Below are positions 47,230 through 55,434 of a stretch of DNA of 64,000 nt, in pieces. The translations under genes and the position numbers were made by a program. Source of the DNA: Ectobacillus panaciterrae DSM 19096. GTDB lineage: Bacteria > Bacillota > Bacilli > Bacillales > Bacillaceae_G. Under the pieces are notes generated by a model. It made no database searches. It was not told where the DNA came from and was given only the letters and a program-made list of their open reading frames with translations. The DNA lies in contig NZ_KE387246.1 in NCBI RefSeq assembly GCF_000430785.1, forward strand, positions 111,421 through 175,420, written 5' to 3'. How positions within the stretch are numbered: the stretch's first letter is position 1; every line of letters starts with the position of its first letter.

Positions 47230-48120
47230 TTGAGCTTTACATTAACATGGAGCATTCAAGAAGAAGGTATGCTCATACGGGAGTTCCTACGTACAAAAGG
47301 AATTTCTAAGGCTGCCTTAACCGATATTAAATTTAAAGGCGGAAGCATTACAGTAGACGAAAGCACAGTAAATGTCCGGCATAGATTGCAAAAGGGAGAA
47401 ACGCTGCGCATCGTGTTTCCTCCCGAAGAGCGAAGCGAAGGAATGCCGAGCGAGAACATCCCGCTTGACGTTGTATATGAAGATGAATATGTAGTTGTTC
47501 TTAATAAAGAGCCGTACATGTCAACCATTCCGTCGCGGGAGCATCCGCATGGAACGGTCGCCAATGCGCTCTTATATCACTACGATCAGCAGCTGCTGCA
47601 AAGCACTGTCCATGTTGTTACAAGGCTGGACCGCGATACATCCGGTCTAATGCTCATTGCGAAAAACCGTTTCATGCACCACCTTTTGTCCGAACAGCAA
47701 AAGGAAAAGAAAATCCGGCGTACGTACGAAGCGCTCGTTCATGGTATAGTCGAACAGCACAATGGCACAATCGATGCGCCGATCGCAAGAAAAGCAGACA
47801 GCATCATTGAGCGCACTGTGCATGAAGATGGTCAGCGTGCTGTCACCCATTTTCGTGTGCTGGAAAGGTTTCAGCATATAAGCAGGGTGGAGCTGGAGCT
47901 TGAAACAGGAAGAACGCATCAAATCCGCGTCCATATGGCGCATCTTGGTCATCCTTTATTAGGCGATGATTTGTACGGTGGGGAACGCGGCCAAATGGAC
48001 AGACAGGCTCTTCATAGTAAAGCGCTAAGGTTCTATCATCCTGTTTTGGAGCGGGAACTCATGTTTACGGCTGCATTGCCTTCCGATATGAAAGAAGTAC
48101 TGAAAAAGGAGCTTCCATAG
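47230..48120 (+). CDS. yjbO: RluD-like pseudouridine synthase YjbO
   Basis: A 296-residue RluA/RluD-family enzyme. An N-terminal S4-like segment (MLIREFLRTKGISKAALTDI) is followed by the catalytic motif VVTRLDRDTSGLMLIAKN (Asp in RLDRDTSG, near 140) and ELETGRTHQIRVHMAHLGHP. The start is TTG, 9 nt after AAAGGG. It probably modifies 23S rRNA; the exact site is not shown. Confidence 0.9.
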   Translation: MSFTLTWSIQEEGMLIREFLRTKGISKAALTDIKFKGGSITVDESTVNVRHRLQKGETLRIVFPPEERSEGMPSENIPLDVVYEDEYVVVLNKEPYMSTIPSREHPHGTVANALLYHYDQQLLQSTVHVVTRLDRDTSGLMLIAKNRFMHHLLSEQQKEKKIRRTYEALVHGIVEQHNGTIDAPIARKADSIIERTVHEDGQRAVTHFRVLERFQHISRVELELETGRTHQIRVHMAHLGHPLLGDDLYGGERGQMDRQALHSKALRFYHPVLERELMFTAALPSDMKEVLKKELP

Positions 48121-48134
48121 GAAGCTCCTTTTTC
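48104..48134 (+). terminator. Terminator of the yjbL-yjbO run
   Basis: AAAAGGAGCTTCC / GGAAGCTCCTTTT stem overlapping the yjbO end, followed by five T. Confidence 0.85.
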
Positions 48135-48159
48135 AAAAGGCAAGAAAGTATATGGGAGT

Positions 48160-48403
48160 ATGTCCGGCTCCACCGGCTAGGCGAAGAACCAGAGAATCTC
48201 CGCCACAAAAAGGCAAAAAGCGCCTTTTAGGGCGAAGAACCTCTGGTTCTGCGCCTGAACGAGCCGGTTCCGCTTTTCGGTGGTGTCTAGCTCCACCGGC
48301 TAGGCGCTGCCACCAGAGAACCTCCGCCACAAAAAGGCAAAAAGCGCCTTTTAGGGCGAAGAACCTCTGGTTCTGCGCCTGAACGAGCCGGTTCCGCTTT
48401 TCT
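48160..48403 (+). repeat. Two tandem R1 repeats
   Basis: Copy a starts GTCCGGCTCCACCGGCTAGG (48160) and copy b starts GTCTAGCTCCACCGGCTAGG (48285). They are almost identical from CTCCGCCACAAAAAGGC to the end (CGAGCCGGTTCCGCTTTTC). Copy b runs exactly up to the prpE stop codon. This is the only tandem pair of R1. Confidence 0.85.
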
Positions 48404-49143
48404 TAGTCAAGAGGCCGGAATTTCTCCGGCACAAGCGGCATGGAAGAAGGAACAGATACCGTCTCCATCTCCGGATAACGAAGCGCCGTCAATTTTCCGC
48501 CAAATACACATCCCGTATCAATGTTGACAGTATTGTTTACGAACCGAGGCTCTTTTACAGGCGTATGACCGTAAACAATCCAAGCATTTCCGGTGTAGCG
48601 TTTTGCCCAGTCACGGCGCACAGGTGAACCGTCAGGATGTGTTTCGCCTGAAATATCGCCGTACAATACGAATGTTTCCACTTTTTTATCAGAGCGTCCA
48701 ATATAATCCTGCCGAATTCCCGCATGACAAACAACGAGCTTGCCGTCATCGAGAAGGTGATAGAGCGGCGAGCTTTCGTACAGTTCCATGAACTTGCGGC
48801 GGATGTCTTTTTGCTTTTTAGGGGGCAGCGTCTCGTACTCTGCGGCAGTTGTCTCCAGTCCATGCGTAACTTGTACTTTACGCCCCAGAAAAAAGCGGTA
48901 CAGCTTATTGCAGTGATTTCCTGGTGAATAATAGGCTTCCTTCCGGTGTACGACAAGCTCCCAAACGAGTTCTGCCGTTTGCAAAGAAGCGGGGCCTCTA
49001 TCTGTTAAATCTCCTACAAATGCCAGCTTTCTGCCATTCGGATGAACAGGAACACCATCATCCCATTCATAGCCCAATTGCTTAGTAAGCGCCGTAAATT
49101 CCTCAAAGCATCCATGAATATCTCCGATTACATCATATTGCAT
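48403..49143 (-). CDS. prpE: PrpE, bis(5'-nucleosyl)-tetraphosphatase
   Basis: A 246-residue PPP-family metallophosphatase. The metal motifs are [28 protein letters not shown] and [15 protein letters not shown]; the later [12 protein letters not shown] and [11 protein letters not shown] complete the site. B. subtilis PrpE hydrolyses dinucleoside tetraphosphates. Tandem ATG codons occur; the second ([11 protein letters not shown]) has AGGTGAA at better spacing. Its 3' end touches an R1 repeat rather than a normal intergenic gap. Confidence 0.88.
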   Translation of the reverse strand: MQYDVIGDIHGCFEEFTALTKQLGYEWDDGVPVHPNGRKLAFVGDLTDRGPASLQTAELVWELVVHRKEAYYSPGNHCNKLYRFFLGRKVQVTHGLETTAAEYETLPPKKQKDIRRKFMELYESSPLYHLLDDGKLVVCHAGIRQDYIGRSDKKVETFVLYGDISGETHPDGSPVRRDWAKRYTGNAWIVYGHTPVKEPRFVNNTVNIDTGCVFGGKLTALRYPEMETVSVPSSMPLVPEKFRPLD

Positions 49144-49179
49144 CATTTCACCTGCTTATGTATTTTCTATTATTTTACA

Positions 49180-49220
49180 GAAAAAGCTCCCATCCTGCAA
49201 AAAGGATAGGAGCTTTTTTT
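49180..49220 (-). terminator. Terminator of the rodA/ftsW gene
   Basis: AAAAAGCTCC...GGAGCTTTTTTT with inner ATCCT / AGGAT pairing; seven T on the plus strand and five on the minus. Confidence 0.8.
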
Positions 49221-50388
49221 AATCAAACATATATTTCTTCGTGCGGGAGCGCACATTTAAGATGAATCCAATTGCAATCATATACGTCAGCAAGGAGCTT
49301 CCCCCGTAGCTCATGAACGGGAGCGTAATCCCGGTAATCGGCAGAAGCCCGAGCGTCATGCCAATGTTTTGGAACACCTGGAAGGTGAACATTCCAATTG
49401 TGCCCGCGCAGATATAGCTTCCGAATGGGTCATTGCTTTCGAGCGCGATGTGAATCATACGGTAAATCAGCAGGAAGAAGAGAGAAACGATTATACTTCC
49501 TCCCAAAAAGCCGAATTGCTCCGCAACATTTGTGAAGATAAAGTCTGTATGCGGTTCAGGAAAGTACACCGCTCCGTTCCCATATCCTTTCCCGTAAAGC
49601 TCTCCCGACCCGGAAGCCAAAATAGCTTGTCTCAGCTGATAGCCCTGTGTTTGGTATTCATAAGGTGCCAGCCAGCCATAGAAGCGGTCCAGCTGATACT
49701 CTCTTAGAATATGCGCTTTAAAAAATGCTGTATGCGCGAAATAAATGTATACAAGAATCGATGCCGTTATTGTCGCAAAGCCTGTCAAACCGAGAACGAA
49801 ACGCCAGCGAATACCGGAAACGAGAATAATGGAGGCGATAATAGACGTCATAACCATCGTATTCCCAAGATCCGGTTCTTTCGCAATCAGAAGAAGAGGA
49901 GGCAAGCTTGCGGCAAAAATTTTCCCAAGCAAAATCGCATCCTCACGCGGAGAACGAAACGAATATTTTTCATTATGGTTCACAACGATCCGGCTCAAAA
50001 CAAGAATCATGAACAGCTTCATGAATTCAGATGGCTGGAAGTTTCCGATTCCCGGCAAGCTGTACCAAGCAGTAGCACCTTTAATCGTCTGCGCACCCGG
50101 TATCTTTAGTTCAAGACCAAGAAGCAGAACCATCGCAAAAGTGTACAAATACCATGAAATCTGCTTGTAACGGTCAAAGTCGATCACCATAATGCCCGCG
50201 ATAGCAACAAGTCCGATCACGTACCATTTAATTTGCTGGGCAACGAAATTGATGGACTTCAAGTTCCCCGGAAACGACGGATGTGACTGTGCCGCTGCAA
50301 TCGCAAAGCAGCTCACTGCAGCGATAACAAACAATATGAACAATAATGCGTAATCTATTTGAAATTGCGAATTTTTTTCTTTATCCAT
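49219..50388 (-). CDS. FtsW/RodA/SpoVE family peptidoglycan polymerase
   Basis: A 389-residue SEDS glycosyltransferase with about ten helices. The block GATAWYSLPGIGNFQPSEFM (about residue 106) and the catalytic-Asp region LLIAKEPDLGNTMVMTSIIA (about 172) are typical, as is GITLPFMSYGGSSLLTYMIA near the C terminus. RodA-like features (PGAQTIKGATAWYSL) suggest an elongation-type enzyme, but FtsW or SpoVE roles cannot be ruled out. The ATG has a GGATTGAACC context. It is not at this place in B. subtilis. Confidence 0.85.
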   Translation of the reverse strand: MDKEKNSQFQIDYALLFILFVIAAVSCFAIAAAQSHPSFPGNLKSINFVAQQIKWYVIGLVAIAGIMVIDFDRYKQISWYLYTFAMVLLLGLELKIPGAQTIKGATAWYSLPGIGNFQPSEFMKLFMILVLSRIVVNHNEKYSFRSPREDAILLGKIFAASLPPLLLIAKEPDLGNTMVMTSIIASIILVSGIRWRFVLGLTGFATITASILVYIYFAHTAFFKAHILREYQLDRFYGWLAPYEYQTQGYQLRQAILASGSGELYGKGYGNGAVYFPEPHTDFIFTNVAEQFGFLGGSIIVSLFFLLIYRMIHIALESNDPFGSYICAGTIGMFTFQVFQNIGMTLGLLPITGITLPFMSYGGSSLLTYMIAIGFILNVRSRTKKYMFD

Positions 50389-50640
50389 GGTTCAATCCTT
50401 TCTATTAGTGTCGCATCATGTAAAAGACATTATTACTATCTTAACGAATTTTTGAGGGTTTGCAAACCCTTTTACTCTCAGTTAAAGTATATAAGCTATT
50501 GTATTCCTAGTATCCAACAAAATGAAAGATAAAATCGTCATTTGGCAGATAGAAGGGAAATGAAGTGATGATGGCGAAAAACACTTCATACATATTTTCT
50601 TTTCTCGTTTCCATCAGAAAAAAAATATGATACACTATTT

Positions 50641-50657
50641 ATAGTATCAGGTACTAA
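50641..50657 (+). promoter_or_regulatory. FapR operator upstream of fabI
   Basis: ATAGTATCAGGTACTAA matches the FapR palindrome (TTAGTACCTGRTACTAA) in 14 of 17 positions with both half-sites intact. It lies 35 nt before the fabI start. Confidence 0.75.
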
Positions 50658-50691
50658 TAACTACTTATATATATAATAGGAGGATATAATC

Positions 50692-51468
50692 ATGAATCTT
50701 CTCAACGTAAAAGGAAAAAACATCGTTGTAATGGGCGTAGCCAACCAGCGAAGCATCGCCTGGGGCATCGCACGCTCCCTGCATGACGCAGGCGCGAACT
50801 TAATCTTTACATACGCAGGAGAGCGTCTGGAGAGAAACGTACGTGAATTATCTGAAACATTAGAGGGGCAACAATCTTTAATCTTGCCATGCGACGTAAC
50901 AAGCGACGAAGACATCGCAAAATGCTTTGCGGCAATCAAAGAAGAAGTCGGCACAATCCATGGTGTGGCACATTGTATCGCATTCGCAAACAAAGAAGAT
51001 CTTAAAGGCGAATTTGTAGACACATCCCGTGACGGATTTGCTCTTTCTTTAGACATCAGCGCATTCTCCTTAACGGCTGTAGCGAAGGCTGCGAAGGAAT
51101 TGATGACAGAAGGCGGCAGCATCGTGACACTGACATACCTTGGCGGAGAGCGCGTAGTGAAGAACTATAACCTTATGGGTGTAGCGAAAGCGGCATTAGA
51201 AGCAAGCGTGAGATACTTGGCGAATGACTTAGGTCAGCACAATATTCGCGTAAACTCTGTCTCAGCAGGTCCGATTCGTACATTGTCTGCGAAGGGTATA
51301 GGCGACTTTAACAGTATTTTAAAAGATATTGAAGAGAGGGCTCCGCTTCGCCGCAATGTGACGCAGGAAGAGGTTGGGGATGCGGCGATGTTCTTGTTCA
51401 GTGATATGTCACGCGGCATTACTGGCGAGAATTTGCATGTGGATTCTGGATATCATATTTTAGGGTAA
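50692..51468 (+). CDS. fabI: Enoyl-ACP reductase FabI (NADH)
   Basis: A 258-residue SDR enzyme for the last step of each fatty-acid elongation cycle. The NADH-binding start is VMGVANQRSIAWGIARSL, the active-site Tyr/Lys are in YLGGERVVKNYNLMGVAKAA, and SVSAGPIRTLSAKGI is conserved. Same length as B. subtilis FabI. ATAGGAGGA precedes the ATG, and a FapR operator overlaps the promoter, which ties it to the fabHF operon at 22537. Confidence 0.95.
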   Translation: MNLLNVKGKNIVVMGVANQRSIAWGIARSLHDAGANLIFTYAGERLERNVRELSETLEGQQSLILPCDVTSDEDIAKCFAAIKEEVGTIHGVAHCIAFANKEDLKGEFVDTSRDGFALSLDISAFSLTAVAKAAKELMTEGGSIVTLTYLGGERVVKNYNLMGVAKAALEASVRYLANDLGQHNIRVNSVSAGPIRTLSAKGIGDFNSILKDIEERAPLRRNVTQEEVGDAAMFLFSDMSRGITGENLHVDSGYHILG

Positions 51469-51471
51469 CTA

Positions 51472-51511
51472 TAAAAAGCAACTGGCTGCATGCAGCTAGT
51501 TGCTTTTTTAT
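51472..51511 (+). terminator. Terminator of fabI
   Basis: AAAAAGCAACT...AGTTGCTTTTT with inner GCTGCATGCAGC pairing and six T. Confidence 0.85.
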
Positions 51512-51553
51512 TTACATGTTATGGATGTTTTCACTGAAAACCTTGCTACGCTA

Positions 51554-51592
51554 ATAAGGATATGGTTATAAAACCATACCCTTATAGCAGGT
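51554..51592. terminator. Hairpin at the 3' side of the haloperoxidase gene
   Basis: AAGGATATGGTT / AACCATACCCTT pair around ATAA. It lies 33 nt beyond the stop of the minus-strand gene and may terminate it; the T-run is poor. Confidence 0.4.
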
Positions 51593-51624
51593 AAATTGAA
51601 GGACTCCGTATTGCTGTCATTCTA

Positions 51625-53217
51625 TCAGATCGTTACAGTAGTCCCATCAAACTTAGTAAAGGAGAAACCGCTAAAATTTTCATTGAAGGCCGCCTTGTAA
51701 TCCTGAAGGATCCCGATTGCGACTGCTTCGCCTAGCTTTAGACCCTCGATCCCGTCGGAGCGCCAGTGGACCCCGGCCGTGTCGCGGCCAATAGCGATAT
51801 TGGCGGCAAGCTTGTTCAATTCCCCGCCTATCGTCAAAGGTGACCCCGAGTAAGAAAGCAACGAGCGACCATCAGAATTGGCTACGACCGGATTAGGGAT
51901 AACAAACGATTCATTAAAGAACGCCTTCAGTACAGTGACCCCGGCTCCTGCAATGCAGGCATGGCCAGCAGGATAAGCGGGATGAGTGGGACAGCCTTCC
52001 GGATAGGCCATAGGAAGCAAATAAGTGTCAAACTTGCTGAAGACTTCAGAAACCGCCTGTGAATTGAGCAGTTCTGAGTGAATCGGGTAGTTGGCGCCGC
52101 CTGTCAAACGGTTGTGAACACGGCCCCCGAACTCTTCAGGCCGGAGTCTGCGATGAACGAGAAACTTTTGGAACCAAGCGGCCTCTAGTGCGGCCTGTGC
52201 TGTCTTAGCCACCAAATCCAAAATATGCGGGGCGCCGAAAGTGATGAAACCGCCCTGGGTTTTTGAATTCAGGTAGGGGTTGTCCGGATTGAGTGCGCTC
52301 TTCCCAAAACTAAGCAAAATCAAACAAGCAGAAAGACAGCCTTGGTAGGTGAAATCCTGATGAACAAATGCAGTCAAATCACGGCCACTGCGGATATAAC
52401 GGAGTGTGGGGTCGAATAATGGGGCATTCGGAGATGAACCATTTTGGATGTCCAACCATTCCTTATAAGAGGTCATATAGTCGGTGCCAACCGCCGTAGT
52501 ACGATATTGCTGGACAATTGTTGTAGCTCCGTAGGGGATGTCCTTCCACAGGAACTGGGAGATATAAGGCCCTATGAGATCACCGGGCGTATCTCCGCGG
52601 AACAAGGTACCCGCGGCAACGGCCCCATTGACCTTCGGGCCGCGAAAATCCGAAAATCCTGATAACTCAGAAGCAGCCGCTAGGATAAGCGGATTGGTTT
52701 CATATTCTGAGAAAGGCACATCGCGAGTCAATGCCTGCCAGTAAAGTTCAGCCATCTCGCCAGCCTCCCAAGCACTGCTGAAGGCTGGCGGCACAGTCAC
52801 GCCCAGATGATGGCTATCAGGTCCTGTCAGATCATATGCATAGGCGGCTTGGGGATTGGCAAGTTTGACAACACCGCCAAGAGGTATGGATTCAAAATCG
52901 TTCGGATTGCCAGTCTTCAGTGCCTGAATCAATGCTTTATAAGCACAGAGGTCAACCTCACCGAGGCAATTATGCGGCAATCCCTTAGAAAAATTCCCGA
53001 TCTTATTACAAAACAAATTTTCGTCTCCGTTACATGGATGGTTCGGGAGAGGAAGGTTCTTTTGGAAACGCGCTGCTTTGAGACGGACTTGAAATGCCTC
53101 TTCACGACGCTTCTGTGCATTTAAAGGTCCGATTTCGCACGATTTTCCTTTGTTTACGTTCATCTTTGCCGCATGGGCTTGCCCTAATTTATTTTCGTGA
53201 TTCTGATTTTGTTCCAT
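51625..53217 (-). CDS. Vanadium-dependent haloperoxidase-like PAP2 superfamily protein
   Basis: A 530-residue protein without a signal peptide. The vanadate/phosphate-site motifs are complete: KFLVHRRLRPEEF (Lys and Arg), AYPAGHACIAGAGVTVLKAF (Gly-His) and GRDTAGVHWRSDGIEGLKLG (Arg and the axial His). The long helical N-terminal half fits bromoperoxidase-type enzymes rather than small PAP2 lipid phosphatases. An acid-phosphatase role is the main alternative. AAAGGATGATAAA precedes the ATG. Codon use looks richer in GC than in the genes that follow, which suggests separate acquisition. No SigK-type element was found upstream. Its link to the spore-surface genes is positional only. Confidence 0.75.
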   Translation of the reverse strand: MEQNQNHENKLGQAHAAKMNVNKGKSCEIGPLNAQKRREEAFQVRLKAARFQKNLPLPNHPCNGDENLFCNKIGNFSKGLPHNCLGEVDLCAYKALIQALKTGNPNDFESIPLGGVVKLANPQAAYAYDLTGPDSHHLGVTVPPAFSSAWEAGEMAELYWQALTRDVPFSEYETNPLILAAASELSGFSDFRGPKVNGAVAAGTLFRGDTPGDLIGPYISQFLWKDIPYGATTIVQQYRTTAVGTDYMTSYKEWLDIQNGSSPNAPLFDPTLRYIRSGRDLTAFVHQDFTYQGCLSACLILLSFGKSALNPDNPYLNSKTQGGFITFGAPHILDLVAKTAQAALEAAWFQKFLVHRRLRPEEFGGRVHNRLTGGANYPIHSELLNSQAVSEVFSKFDTYLLPMAYPEGCPTHPAYPAGHACIAGAGVTVLKAFFNESFVIPNPVVANSDGRSLLSYSGSPLTIGGELNKLAANIAIGRDTAGVHWRSDGIEGLKLGEAVAIGILQDYKAAFNENFSGFSFTKFDGTTVTI

Positions 53218-53519
53218 TTTATCATCCTTTCATAATAAGAGATTCATCGGCTCAAAATCGATGAATCTCTAGTAATTGCGTTAAATTTTAAATTCTATTT
53301 AATATATTCATTTCTATTTGATTAAGCTACTATTATTAGTGCCTCTTTTTTGTCTATTAAAGTTTATCATTAGTAGTAGCTCATCGAGACTCCTCAACAT
53401 ACCCTAAAACATACAAACAATAAGATCAAAAAACATCACTAGCCGTCAACACAATTACAGAAATGATTGACAGACCCACTTAGTTATATCAAGGCTTATC
53501 CGCCTGTTTGTATGCCCAT
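53218..53519. other. Intergenic region without genes
   Basis: About 300 nt between the haloperoxidase and the first SPOCS-like gene. It is AT-rich, with an inverted repeat near 53235-53270 (AGAGATTCATCG / CGATGAATCTCT) that could terminate read-through or be an operator for the haloperoxidase gene. Nothing else is recognised. Confidence 0.4.
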
Positions 53520-53549
53520 ACAACAACAATGCCAATGGCATATAAGTAT
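53520..53549 (+). promoter_or_regulatory. SigK-type promoter of the first SPOCS-like gene
   Basis: AC, 17 nt, then CATATAAGTA. SigK promoters have a weak AC-containing -35 and CATANNNTA at -10 with 16-17 nt spacing. The match here is good at -35 and spacing but has one extra base in the -10. An aligned copy precedes the second SPOCS-like gene (CCCATAC...CATA...TATAGTAT). Confidence 0.5.
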
Positions 53550-53584
53550 ATAGTATTAACATCTAAGTAAAGGAGGTGCTCGAA

Positions 53585-54235
53585 ATGAATGGCCTCTGTA
53601 ATCAATTATGTAAATTAAAACCAGGAACTGAGATAGATTTTTTATTAAGAGGAACCCCTAGAACAACAATCCTGACTTTTATAAAATTCGATCCTGAGGA
53701 TGGCTGTATTACAGGGAAAGATTGTGATGGAATTATTAAGAAATTAAGTTGTGATTGTATTTGCGCGTTTTCACCCCGTCCTCCCCGGAAAGAACTATGC
53801 TGTAGAATTATAGTGGAACATAAGACGCAACTGGTGCCTCCTGCAAAAAGGGGGACTGCCAGAGCCACTAAAACTGTAGAGGCTAAAATTGAAAAGGTAT
53901 GTCCGGAAACGGTTGTCATTTGCGGCGTGCTTCATAAGACCATAACCTATACGGCAATAATAGATGGTAAGGAGTGTCCGAACCATATAATTAAAGACGA
54001 CATCCCATTTCAATGTCTGATTGAACAAGATGACATCAAGGAAAAGGAAGAGGATAAATTCTGTATTATTCAACAGGATAGCATCAAAGAAGGGGATCGA
54101 TTCCGTATTACCCAACAGGATATTTTGTGCGAGGTTTTCGCGCATGAAGCGAATTTTGGCGGATCAGACCATTCAATCGCCTTTAAGTTTGTAGAAAAAG
54201 ATATTATTAAGATATGCGTTAAAAAAGTAAGATAA
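53585..54235 (+). CDS. SPOCS-like (DUF3794-like) cysteine-rich protein, putative spore-coat component
   Basis: A 216-residue protein with two parts. Residues 1-65 (NGLCNQLCKLKPGTEIDFLL, then DGCITGKDCDGIIKKLSCDC) form a small Cys-rich domain of unknown type. Residues 75-216 hold the repeated block KVCPETVVICGVLHKTITY and a downstream DDIPFQCLIE, which resemble SPOCS/DUF3794 domains of proteins such as SipL. KEGDRFRITQQDILCEVF and FVEKDIIKICVKKVR finish the fold. Twelve or so cysteines suit disulfide cross-linking. AAAGGAGG lies 7 nt before the ATG; the GTG nine bases earlier falls inside it. The family call is from memory of the motif, so moderate. Confidence 0.55.
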   Translation: MNGLCNQLCKLKPGTEIDFLLRGTPRTTILTFIKFDPEDGCITGKDCDGIIKKLSCDCICAFSPRPPRKELCCRIIVEHKTQLVPPAKRGTARATKTVEAKIEKVCPETVVICGVLHKTITYTAIIDGKECPNHIIKDDIPFQCLIEQDDIKEKEEDKFCIIQQDSIKEGDRFRITQQDILCEVFAHEANFGGSDHSIAFKFVEKDIIKICVKKVR

Positions 54236-54244
54236 ACCAACTAT

Positions 54245-54286
54245 TGACGGAAATCCCCATCGGTATTCGACTGATGGGGATTTTAT
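54245..54286 (+). terminator. Terminator of the first SPOCS-like gene
   Basis: AAATCCCCAT / ATGGGGATTTT stem with a CGG...CTG extension, then T-rich. It is followed by about 160 nt with no gene before the next promoter. Confidence 0.75.
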
Positions 54287-54450
54287 TTCACTTGGTAACG
54301 GATATTTTTGACTTCATACTTGTTCATAAAAAAACCCTTGAATCATGGCTAGATTCAAAGAGATAGGGAATGTTTCCTGATTTTTCCCAATCTCAAGCCA
54401 GTGTAATAAATGAGCGGGATCAAGGGGAATACACCTCTTTGTGTACCCAT

Positions 54451-54478
54451 ACAAAAAGAGTGCTGGTGACATAGAGTA
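54451..54478 (+). promoter_or_regulatory. SigK-type promoter of the second SPOCS-like locus
   Basis: AC, 17 nt, CATAGAGTA: an exact match to the SigK -10 (CATANNNTA) with correct spacing. It is homologous to the promoter at 53520. Confidence 0.65.
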
Positions 54479-54509
54479 TAGTATCAATATCTAAGGAGGA
54501 TTAAAGTAA

Positions 54510-54545
54510 ATGGGATTTGTGACCGATTACGTAAATGAGAGCTAG
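54510..54545 (+). pseudogene. Decayed N-terminal part of the second SPOCS-like gene
   Basis: After TAAGGAGG, an ATG opens a frame of only 11 codons (MGFVTDYVNES, stop). Base by base it lines up with the start of the first gene (GTGACCGATTACGTAAAT against GTAATCAATTATGTAAAT). The Cys-rich N-terminal domain of this paralogue was apparently lost, and translation now begins at 54697. Confidence 0.5.
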
Positions 54546-54696
54546 GGAATCTCGTACGATATTCAGAGATGACTAGTAGGTGACAATGTCCATATTATAT
54601 AAATCTTATAAACTAGGGATTCACTTGCAACATGAATCGATATTTTATGAAGTCGTACCGCATGATTTAATCATACAGAAAAGGAGAGGGATTATT

Positions 54697-55212
54697 ATGG
54701 GATGTAAATGTAGTGGGCATTCTGGACATTTTGGGCATTCTGCAACAGGAAATTGTCCAATCATCAACCCCCGAACATGTTGTCAAATTGTTATTGAATT
54801 CAAAACACAGCTCGTTCCGCCTGCATTGGCCTCGGCAGACGTTACGACTAAGGTATTTTTCACGCAGCCTCCTGTTGTGGAAGATGTCTGCCCTGAAAAA
54901 GTCATCGTTTGCGGCACGGTAGCGAAACGAATTACGTACACAGCGGTGGATGAACAAGGAAACCAATGTCCGAAAGTCATTTGTGACGAAAGACCATTTC
55001 AATGTATCATTGACCGTGATGATGCAAATGAAGGAGACCCGTTCAAAGTTTGTGGATTTACCGTTTTATGTGAAGGTACACCAAGATTGCAAAATAGAGG
55101 AACTCGTCCAGGACGTGAAGGAATAGGCTCTGTCGATGTATTCTGGAAAGTTCTCGAAAAAGACATCGTCAAGGTGTGTATTAGAAAATTTAGTTGCGAC
55201 GATTGTGAATAG
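54697..55212 (+). CDS. SPOCS-like (DUF3794-like) cysteine-rich protein, second paralogue
   Basis: A 171-residue protein. A short His/Gly/Cys-rich head (MGCKCSGHSGHFGHSATGNC) replaces the N-terminal domain of its neighbour. The common part begins TCCQIVIEFKTQLVPPA, continues DVCPEKVIVCGTVAKRITY and ERPFQCIIDRDDANEGDPF, and ends WKVLEKDIVKVCIRK plus a Cys-rich tail. The paralogues share the TQLVPPA and CP-E-V-V/I-CG signatures. AAGGAGAGGG lies upstream; a longer frame from 54580 is not supported. Expression from the SigK-type promoter at 54451 implies a leader of about 210 nt. Probably a spore outer-layer protein. Confidence 0.55.
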   Translation: MGCKCSGHSGHFGHSATGNCPIINPRTCCQIVIEFKTQLVPPALASADVTTKVFFTQPPVVEDVCPEKVIVCGTVAKRITYTAVDEQGNQCPKVICDERPFQCIIDRDDANEGDPFKVCGFTVLCEGTPRLQNRGTRPGREGIGSVDVFWKVLEKDIVKVCIRKFSCDDCE

Positions 55213-55277
55213 TCTCTCTAAGTAAGCAATATGACAGTTGGAGCGACACGGACACAAGTTTATACGATACGCAGACG

Positions 55278-55317
55278 AATGGACCTATGTCCACTTTATT
55301 GACATAGGTCCATTTTA
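55278..55317 (+). terminator. Terminator of the second SPOCS-like gene
   Basis: AATGGACCTATGTC / GACATAGGTCCATT 14-bp stem with a 9-nt loop and TTTTAA tail. Confidence 0.8.
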
Positions 55318-55434
55318 AGGAAAGGAACTTCTATCGGACTGTACCTATCTGCTTTTATCTTATCTTACAATTACGCCATGTAAAAAAATGTTGATTTTCA
55401 CCCTTTTCGAACGCTTTTGGCGAAAGATTAACAC

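Noticed and set aside
48133..48382. Open frames on both strands within the tandem R1 repeats
   Set aside because: They arise from GC-rich repeat DNA; the same words recur at other R1 copies with stops, so they are not genes.
52444..52662. Frames on the plus strand inside the haloperoxidase gene
   Set aside because: They are shadows of the GC-richer coding sequence and lack start signals.
53218..53519. SigK promoter for the haloperoxidase gene
   Set aside because: No CATANNNTA was found on the minus strand in this interval, so the enzyme was not placed in the SigK set.
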